Assembly (NCBI GenBank): GCA_002695445.1
Contig: NZOY01000090.1
Location: forward strand, 4,021 to 10,430
Direction: 5' to 3'
Length of the DNA stretch: 6,410 bases
DNA from: Flavobacteriaceae bacterium
GTDB lineage: Bacteria; Bacteroidota; Bacteroidia; Flavobacteriales; Flavobacteriaceae
The position numbers and the translations under genes were made by a program. The notes under the pieces were generated by a model, which made no database searches, was not told the DNA's origin, and saw nothing but the letters and a program-made list of their open reading frames with translations. Of the stretch, positions 1 through 5,344 are shown in pieces (position 1 is the first letter of the stretch; each line of letters opens with the position of its first letter).

Positions 1-89
1 AGTACCTTTTTTTTGTTATCGCATGATGTTAATAAAAGAATGATCAATGATAAAATAGCTTTGATTATTAAAGTTAATTTTAAATTCAT
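1..89 (-). CDS. Partial lipoprotein, N-terminal signal peptide only
   Basis: This reading frame starts with ATG at 89-87 and stays open to the left edge, giving 29 codons. The visible peptide is a textbook lipoprotein signal: a short basic start (MNLKLTLIIK), a hydrophobic core (AILSLIILLL) and a lipobox LTSC with the cysteine at residue 23, followed by a polar, lysine-rich DNKKKV. Cleavage before Cys23 and lipidation would anchor the mature protein in a membrane. Its function cannot be told because the mature part lies outside the window. An in-frame ATG at 113-111 would add eight residues (MNFILKYY); I prefer 89 because it gives a normal 22-residue signal. Neither start has a Shine-Dalgarno sequence. 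The gene lies on the same strand as the beta-helix gene, just past that gene's terminator, so it needs its own promoter or readthrough. TAAAAT at 100-95, five bases before the ATG, could be a -10 element of a leaderless message. Confidence 0.72.
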   Translation of the reverse strand, partial: MNLKLTLIIKAILSLIILLLTSCDNKKKV

Positions 90-120
90 ATAATATTTTA
101 AAATAAAATTCATTAAATAA

Positions 121-146
121 AAAGGGGCAGATAAATCTGCCCCTTT
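121..146 (-). terminator. Intrinsic terminator of the beta-helix gene
   Basis: A perfect 11-bp stem (AAAGGGGCAGA / TCTGCCCCTTT) closes a 4-base loop. Read on the minus strand, the GC-rich stem runs directly into a T-rich tract (TTTTTATTTAAT), as expected for a rho-independent terminator. It begins 30 bases after the stop codon of the 177-1958 gene. On the plus strand the trailing T tract is poor (TTTCTAAAAA), so the element mainly serves the minus strand. Confidence 0.9.
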
Positions 147-156
147 CTAAAAATGA

Positions 157-178
157 AATTTAGTGAATTCACTAAATT
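157..178. repeat. Perfect 22-bp palindrome over the stop codon
   Basis: The arms AATTTAGTGAA and TTCACTAAATT are exact reverse complements with no spacer. The right end covers two bases of the beta-helix gene's TAA stop (179-177). In RNA it could fold as a 9-bp stem with an AAUU loop, followed on the minus strand by a T-rich stretch and then by the GC-rich terminator. It may be a weak first hairpin of a tandem terminator or a 3'-end stabiliser; a protein-binding site is also possible. The symmetry is seen directly, the role is inferred. Confidence 0.6.
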
Positions 179-1958
179 ACTTCATTAATGCCATCTTTTT
201 TGTAAAAGATGAAGTTCCATCAGAAAGTGTGTAAAAGTATAATCCTGTTGGAACTGAAGAACCAAATTCATCTTTACCATCCCATTTTGCAGTATGAGTA
301 CCAGCTAATTTAGAACTATTTTCAAGAACTCTAATCTGTTGTCCAATGACATTAAAGATGGTTAGAGTAATATTTGAAGCTTGCTCTAAACTGTAAGCAA
401 TTTCTGTTGATGGGTTAAATGGATTAGGATAATTCTGTGATAAGCTGAATTTAGACGGTGCTATATTGCTCTTATCAGAATCAGTTGATAATAGATCCCA
501 CTCTGCTTTCTTGTCTGGGAATGCATTCAAATTTCCTACTGGAAAACCATCTAGTGAATGTGTGTATGCAGTTGAAGTAGTACTGTAAGACACATCCAAA
601 TGGAACGGCCACTCAACTACGACATGTGAGCCATCATTTTGATAAACCCACTCATGAGTTGCTCCAACACCATCTGTAGATTGATTATCTCTAAAATCAA
701 GTGTTCTAGCTAACTGATGAATAATGTAGTTCTCATCCAAATTCATACCCAAATCTTCGCTGGTAAGTAGCGCATTATTAGTACTTGTAATACCAATGTT
801 AGCAGCTACAGCAGCTAAAGCAGTATCACTGTGAACTCGAGCTTGAACTTCAACAGAAGCCATAGTGTCTGTCACTGTAACTTCGTTTCCGTCTGCATCT
901 GTGGTAGTCCAAGACCATGGATTTTCATGCATAGTTGTCATCCAATCAACTAAGGCAGGACTCCATACAACAGCATTGTTTGACCACGCTTGATTTCTGT
1001 TATTTACATCAACCTGCTGACCATCACCCATTGTGTAAAATCCTGAAGGCTCACCACCTGTAGAATCTTGTGTTCCTATTACCTTTTGTCTTGTCGCAAG
1101 CTGGCCAACATATCCAGGCCATACAACTCCCCAACCTGTAATATCGTAGGTTGATTGTCCGTAGGATCTTGTGTTGTAGAAAAGATTATTCGTAACTTGA
1201 AGATTATTTGCAGTGTAAGTATATGACGCTCCCATTGAAACGTTGGCAAATGTATTTTGGTTGAGACGACTTCCAGGTTCAGTGTAGGAATATGCAACGA
1301 TAGCCTCACCGACTATACCATGAACTGTATTATTTTCAAAAACTAATTCATCCATAGTACCCATCCATGATCCACCGCCCCAAACGGCGCCACCATAAAA
1401 GGCACCACCTGGATAGCTAGTTTGACCATCAAATGTTGAATTTGTTATATGGAAATCTGTTCCAGTTCCCATCGTATGCAAAAACAGTGAGCTGGCTCCA
1501 GAAAGAAAACAATTGTCTACAACGATTTTGTTTGCATCTGCTCTTGCACCAGCGACTCCAACTTGTCCACCTTCATTAACAGCCATACAGTTTAAAATGA
1601 GATGATGAAGATGTAATTCACCGTTATTCCCGACAAGATTAAACATTTGTCCGTCTGTAAGTGAGACTTCACCTTCTGCATTTGGAGAAGGTTGTAATGT
1701 TGCAGGATGCACATCTGTTGATCCAGAACCCATGATTTTTACAACTCCGTTTTCAGGCACCGGAATATGATCTAACATTAGGTAAACGTTACCATCTTCT
1801 AATACAAATGTACCAGTACCTCCATTTGCAGCAACAGCGGCTTCAACTTCCCCTGGTGTACCTGTCCATGGAACATCAATATGTCCATCTTGGGCATTTA
1901 GGTTAAATGAAACAGAAGTCATTACAAATAAAGAAATGATTTTTAACGATTTCAGCAT
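177..1958 (-). CDS. Secreted parallel beta-helix protein, T9SS sorting domain
   Basis: This 593-residue protein starts with a signal peptide (about 1-22, cleavage likely at LNA|QDG). Residues about 25-300 have the rhythm of a right-handed parallel beta-helix: short strands followed by N-[NSC]-x-[FV] turns (VDNCFLSGAS about 147, ITNSTFDGQT about 171, FENNTVHGIV about 207, LNQNTFANVS about 232, VTNNLFYNTR about 255). Such folds occur in pectate lyase-like and chondroitinase B-like enzymes and in surface adhesins. I see no catalytic motif that fixes a reaction. Residues about 300-480 are an unassigned region. Residues about 503-593 are a type IX secretion sorting domain with NYPNPFNPSTEI and the terminal GLYFYTL...FTKKMALMK, so export across the outer membrane is expected. 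The start has an excellent Shine-Dalgarno (AAGGAG at 1970-1965, six bases before ATG). The gene is more GC-rich and far poorer in lysine than its neighbours. It is transcribed divergently from the beta-mannosidase operon, which suggests a shared glycan-related role. Carbohydrate lyase or binding activity is a guess; cell-surface location is well supported. Confidence 0.87.
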   Translation of the reverse strand: MLKSLKIISLFVMTSVSFNLNAQDGHIDVPWTGTPGEVEAAVAANGGTGTFVLEDGNVYLMLDHIPVPENGVVKIMGSGSTDVHPATLQPSPNAEGEVSLTDGQMFNLVGNNGELHLHHLILNCMAVNEGGQVGVAGARADANKIVVDNCFLSGASSLFLHTMGTGTDFHITNSTFDGQTSYPGGAFYGGAVWGGGSWMGTMDELVFENNTVHGIVGEAIVAYSYTEPGSRLNQNTFANVSMGASYTYTANNLQVTNNLFYNTRSYGQSTYDITGWGVVWPGYVGQLATRQKVIGTQDSTGGEPSGFYTMGDGQQVDVNNRNQAWSNNAVVWSPALVDWMTTMHENPWSWTTTDADGNEVTVTDTMASVEVQARVHSDTALAAVAANIGITSTNNALLTSEDLGMNLDENYIIHQLARTLDFRDNQSTDGVGATHEWVYQNDGSHVVVEWPFHLDVSYSTTSTAYTHSLDGFPVGNLNAFPDKKAEWDLLSTDSDKSNIAPSKFSLSQNYPNPFNPSTEIAYSLEQASNITLTIFNVIGQQIRVLENSSKLAGTHTAKWDGKDEFGSSVPTGLYFYTLSDGTSSFTKKMALMK

Positions 1959-1975
1959 TTATTGCTCCTTGATTA

Positions 1976-2003
1976 TTATTAAAATACATACTTATTAAAA
2001 TAC
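1976..2003. repeat. 12-bp direct repeat in beta-helix gene leader
   Basis: TTATTAAAATAC occurs at 1976-1987 and again at 1992-2003, a 16-bp period. On the minus strand this reads GTATTTTAATAA twice, ending six bases before the Shine-Dalgarno of the beta-helix gene. The copies could be protein-binding sites, duplicated -10-like sequence, or slippage in AT-rich DNA. The repeat itself is certain; a function is not. Confidence 0.45.
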
Positions 2004-2043
2004 TTTATTTAATTTTAAATATTTTTTTTAAAAAGTAATGATA

Positions 2044-2080
2044 TCTCAATGATCAGATAATATTTATCATATCTTTGAGA
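2044..2080. promoter_or_regulatory. 37-bp interrupted palindrome, candidate shared operator
   Basis: The segment is an inverted repeat centred on base 2062, with 14 of 18 position pairs complementary. The outer arms are TCTCAATGAT (2044-2053) and ATCTTTGAGA (2071-2080), and an inner GATAA/TTATC pair flanks a TAT centre. It lies midway between two divergent genes, 85 bases from the beta-helix ATG and 93 from the mannosidase ATG. Each outer arm contains TTGAGA pointing outward (2049-2044 on minus, 2075-2080 on plus), resembling a -35 hexamer. The -10 boxes at normal spacing are poor on both sides (AT-rich only), so exact promoters are not assigned. Symmetry and position suggest a dimeric regulator controlling both transcripts. 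No regulator gene is visible. Confidence 0.5.
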
Positions 2081-2161
2081 ATATAAGTAAGTTTAATAAT
2101 TTTTACCAAGTAGGACAACTAAATATTGAAAATCAAATCTCTTATCTCTTTACCATGCGTT

Positions 2162-2167
2162 TAATCT
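2162..2167 (+). promoter_or_regulatory. Possible -10 of a leaderless mannosidase transcript
   Basis: TAATCT fits the TANNNT form and ends six bases before the beta-mannosidase ATG, the spacing typical for leaderless bacterial messages. It is offered because no Shine-Dalgarno precedes that ATG; the sequence there is CTCCT, the opposite of one. No convincing -35 lies 16-18 bases upstream. An alternative pair is TTGAAA (2126-2131) with TACCAT (2151-2156), at a long 19-base spacing. Confidence 0.25.
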
Positions 2168-2173
2168 CCTGTT

Positions 2174-4648
2174 ATGAATAATATTACCCTAAGTCTAAAT
2201 GATAAATGGGAGTTTAGGAGTCCAAATGGTAGATCTTTTTTATCAGCTAAAGTTCCAGGATGTGTTCATTTAGATCTTCTACATCACAATTTTATTGAGG
2301 ATCCGTTTGTTGGGGAAAATGAAAAAGATGTGCAATGGGTATCGGAAAAAAATTGGGACTACAGGTGTAAATTTTTTGTAAAAGAGGATTTATTTTTAAA
2401 AAGGTGTAAGCAGATAGTTTTCAATGGAATAGACACTTTTGCCAAAGTTTACTTAAATAAAGTTTTAATTATCGAGGCGGATAATATGTTTCGCCCTTGG
2501 GCAGCAGATATATCAGAAATTCTAAAATTGGGAAACAACATATTAGAAGTGCAATTTCGATCTCCTCTTAAAGAAATTTTACCAAGGTTGAAAAATAATA
2601 CTTATAATCTTCCTGCTGATAATGATCAGGCAGGAGGAGCTAGCCCATACATTAGGAAGGCACCTTTTCACTTCGGATGGGATTGGGGACCTTGCTTGAT
2701 CACGTCAGGATTATGGAGGACTGTAAGTTTAATAGGCTATGATTTTTTTAACATAGAATCTTTTAATATCAATCAATTAAAAGTTGATTTAAAATTTGCA
2801 GAAATAACGCTAGAGACAGAAATTAACTCCAAAATAAAAGGAGAAGCTATCTTAAATGTGATGCAAGAAGATTTAGGGTTGAATAAAGAGTTTAAAATTG
2901 GTATCACTAAAGGTCTAAATAAAGTGATCAACCTATTAAAAGTAAATAATCCAAAATTGTGGTGGCCTTCAGGTCATGGAGATCAGCAGATATACAATTT
3001 TAAAGTAAATATTTTATTTAATGGATCAATTATTAAGCTAGAAAAACAAACTGGGTTCAGAAGTGTTGAAATAATTAGAGAAAATGATTCAAAAGGCGAG
3101 AGTTTTTTTGTTAAAGTTAACGGCAAACCCATTTTTCTAAAGGGAGCTAATTGGATACCTGCAGACTCTTTTACAACGAGATTGAAAACAGAGGATTATA
3201 AATCTTTGCTTCAGAGCGCTGTCGAATCAAACATGAATACGCTTCGTGTTTGGGGAGGAGGTATTTATGAACCAGAGTCCTTTTATAAAATATGCGATGA
3301 GTTGGGGATTCTTGTTTGGCAAGACTTTATGTTTGCATGTTCTTTGTATCCTGCAAGTAAAATTTTTTTAGATAGTGTTGAAAAAGAAGCAATCTATCAA
3401 ATCCAAAGGCTGAAAAGTTTCGCTTGTATTATTTTATGGTGTGGTAATAATGAAGTCGCAGATGCTTGGTATAATTGGGGCTGGAAAGAAAAATTGCCTA
3501 ATGATTTATGGAATGATTACAAAACATTATTTCATAGTATTCTCCCAAGGATATGTAAAGATTATGATTCAAAAAGGTTGTATTGGCCATCGTCACCTGG
3601 GCATAAAATTGAACCACCAAAAGAAGGGCAATTATATGGATCAGGTGATAATCATTATTGGGGAGTATGGCATGGAGGTGATGATTTTGAAGCCTTTGAT
3701 AAAAATATTGGGAGATTAATGTCGGAATATGGGATGCAATCTTATCCTGAACTATCAACTATTAAAAGTTTCTATAAATCAAAGAAAATGAATATAAAAT
3801 CAAAAGTAATGACTGCACATCAAAAGGCGTCCTTGGGTAATAAAAATGTTTTGATGTACATAGATAGGTATTATTTAAAACCAAATAGTTTTGAATCATT
3901 GCTAACTTTGAGTCAAATCATGCAAGGAGAGGCTATTAAAACAGCGGTCGAAGCCCATAGACGTAATATGCCGTATTGCATGGGTACATTGTATTGGCAA
4001 TTAAATGACTGTTGGCCAGGAGCATCTTGGTCAAGCATCGATTATAACAAAAATTGGAAGGTTTTGCATTATTTAGCTAAACACTTTTTTAAAACTATAC
4101 TTGTCACTGTATATAAAGGTAAAAGTAATATTGAAGTTTTTGTTATAAATGATACAGATAAAGAAAAAATGTGTACCTTGCTTATTGAACTACATGATTT
4201 TGAGGGTGATAAAAAAGTATTATTTAATAAGAATTTAAAAATTATCCCTTTGGCCTCAAAAAGGTACTTTTTTCATGATATCAGAGAGTTAATTTCAAAC
4301 AAAGATAAGAGTCAATTAATGTTAAGAGTTTATGTTAAGGAAGGGAATAAGATATTATCATCAAATAACTACCTTTTTTCAAGGCCAAAAGAATTAAAAT
4401 TACCAAGACCTGATTTTAGGATTGAGCAAAAAAATTTAGGAGATCGTACTTCTTTAAAGATCACTGCTAAAACCTTTCTATATAAAGTTTGTCTTACTTG
4501 TAAAAATCAAAAAGGCCAATTCAGCGATAATTATTTTGATATGGTAAAAGGAGAGGTAAAAAACATTTCATTTCGTAGTGAGGTTTTCAATAATGATAAA
4601 AAAGAATTTAACTTTAGTCTGAGAACAATGTGTGATTTAATAGAGTAA
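2174..4648 (+). CDS. Beta-mannosidase, glycoside hydrolase family 2
   Basis: This 824-residue enzyme should release terminal beta-linked mannose from manno-oligosaccharides or similar glycans with retention of configuration. Domain order matches family GH2 beta-mannosidases: an N-terminal jelly-roll domain (about 1-180, with GWDWGP at 168-173), an Ig-like domain (about 190-295), a TIM barrel (about 300-630, with NTLRVWGGGIYE at 355-366), and C-terminal mannosidase Ig-like domains (about 640-824). The acid/base is Glu427 in WCGNNE and the nucleophile is Glu518 in SEYGMQSYP; both are intact, and their spacing resembles that of the characterised Bacteroides enzyme. Length is normal for the family. 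There is no signal peptide, so it should work in the cytoplasm on imported oligosaccharides. ATG at 2174 is the only start available: an in-frame stop sits at 2162-2164, and the N-terminus LNDKWEF...VPGCVHLDL fits the family. It lacks a Shine-Dalgarno. It is the first gene of an operon and ends eight bases before the esterase-like gene. Exact substrate is inferred. Confidence 0.95.
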   Translation: MNNITLSLNDKWEFRSPNGRSFLSAKVPGCVHLDLLHHNFIEDPFVGENEKDVQWVSEKNWDYRCKFFVKEDLFLKRCKQIVFNGIDTFAKVYLNKVLIIEADNMFRPWAADISEILKLGNNILEVQFRSPLKEILPRLKNNTYNLPADNDQAGGASPYIRKAPFHFGWDWGPCLITSGLWRTVSLIGYDFFNIESFNINQLKVDLKFAEITLETEINSKIKGEAILNVMQEDLGLNKEFKIGITKGLNKVINLLKVNNPKLWWPSGHGDQQIYNFKVNILFNGSIIKLEKQTGFRSVEIIRENDSKGESFFVKVNGKPIFLKGANWIPADSFTTRLKTEDYKSLLQSAVESNMNTLRVWGGGIYEPESFYKICDELGILVWQDFMFACSLYPASKIFLDSVEKEAIYQIQRLKSFACIILWCGNNEVADAWYNWGWKEKLPNDLWNDYKTLFHSILPRICKDYDSKRLYWPSSPGHKIEPPKEGQLYGSGDNHYWGVWHGGDDFEAFDKNIGRLMSEYGMQSYPELSTIKSFYKSKKMNIKSKVMTAHQKASLGNKNVLMYIDRYYLKPNSFESLLTLSQIMQGEAIKTAVEAHRRNMPYCMGTLYWQLNDCWPGASWSSIDYNKNWKVLHYLAKHFFKTILVTVYKGKSNIEVFVINDTDKEKMCTLLIELHDFEGDKKVLFNKNLKIIPLASKRYFFHDIRELISNKDKSQLMLRVYVKEGNKILSSNNYLFSRPKELKLPRPDFRIEQKNLGDRTSLKITAKTFLYKVCLTCKNQKGQFSDNYFDMVKGEVKNISFRSEVFNNDKKEFNFSLRTMCDLIE

Positions 4649-4656
4649 GGACAAAT

Positions 4657-5316
4657 ATGGCATCAGAAAATGGGGTTACGATCAATGAGGATTGGGCAAA
4701 TTTAAACTATTACAAAGAGGAAAATTTAAAACTAGTTCGAGAGGGGACAAAAAAGAGGATTGTCTTCATAGGGGACTCTATTACAGAAGAGTGGGGACGA
4801 ATTATGCCTGAGTTTTTTTCCAATAATCAATATGTAAATCGGGGGATAGGTGGACAAACCACGCCTCAGATATTGGTAAGGTTTCGACAAGATGTTATAG
4901 ATTTAAATCCGAAAGCAGTAGTAATTCTTGCAGGTACAAATGACATTGCTGGAAATACCGGACCATCATCAGTAAAGATGATAGTTGATAATTTGATGTC
5001 AATGGCTGAAATAGCAATTAAACAAAACATTCAAGTCTTTATGTCATCAATTTTACCTGTTTTTAGATACCCTTGGAATAAAACTATCATCGAACCCTTT
5101 AAAAAAATTGCAGAAATAAATAATTTTATTAAAGACTTTTCAAACAGAGAGAAACTGGTTTATGTTGACTACCATGCTCATATGGTTGACTCCAGGCCTG
5201 GTTTAAAGTCAGAATTAACAACTGATGAAGTGCATTTAAGTGAAGCTGGGTATATGATAATGTCAGAAGTTGTCAATAGATTGATGAGAGATAGGTTAAA
5301 AAGGACTCTTACTTGA
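4657..5316 (+). CDS. SGNH/GDSL-family hydrolase, probable carbohydrate esterase
   Basis: This 219-residue protein carries all the SGNH blocks: block I FIGDSITEEW with the nucleophile Ser41, block II GIGGQ with Gly65, block III GTNDIAGN with Asn95, and block V DEVH with Asp190 and His193. The family hydrolyses ester or thioester bonds. In a locus with a beta-mannosidase the likely job is removing acetyl groups from mannose-containing oligosaccharides, but lysophospholipase or thioesterase activity cannot be excluded. The N-terminal segment EDWANLNYYKEENLKL resembles the start of a Bacteroidetes-type GDSL subfamily, in which many members have a signal peptide. This one has none, so it should be cytosolic like the mannosidase. 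The Shine-Dalgarno AAGGA (4647-4651) overlaps the mannosidase stop TAA (4646-4648), and only eight bases separate the genes, so translation is probably coupled. The family assignment is firm, the substrate is inferred. Confidence 0.9.
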   Translation: MASENGVTINEDWANLNYYKEENLKLVREGTKKRIVFIGDSITEEWGRIMPEFFSNNQYVNRGIGGQTTPQILVRFRQDVIDLNPKAVVILAGTNDIAGNTGPSSVKMIVDNLMSMAEIAIKQNIQVFMSSILPVFRYPWNKTIIEPFKKIAEINNFIKDFSNREKLVYVDYHAHMVDSRPGLKSELTTDEVHLSEAGYMIMSEVVNRLMRDRLKRTLT

Positions 5317-5344
5317 TCATGTTTATAAGTTTGGGGATATTACT

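Noticed and set aside
1079..1309. 76-codon open frame on the minus strand within the beta-helix gene
   Set aside because: It lies wholly inside the well-supported 177-1958 gene in another frame, shows no domain-like sequence and has no independent start signal.
2081..2103. Full promoter for the mannosidase operon starting from TTGAGA at 2075-2080
   Set aside because: At 16-18 base spacing the -10 position reads only AATTTT-like sequence. A complete promoter call would be overreach, so only the palindrome is annotated.
2142..2156. Tiny minus-strand frame MVKR-stop with AGGAG nine bases upstream, a possible leader peptide
   Set aside because: The Shine-Dalgarno-like match is attractive, but the frame has four codons, lies about 185 bases from the beta-helix gene, and no attenuator hairpin follows it. 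Chance is more likely.
3441..3758. Two open frames (plus 3441-3719 and minus 3498-3758) inside the mannosidase gene
   Set aside because: Both overlap the catalytic barrel coding region of an intact GH2 enzyme and look like chance frames in AT-rich sequence.
5317..5344. Possible terminator or separate promoter between the SGNH and CBM9-like genes
   Set aside because: The 28-base gap has no stem-loop and no convincing promoter hexamers; it holds the GGGGA ribosome site, so operon continuity is simpler.
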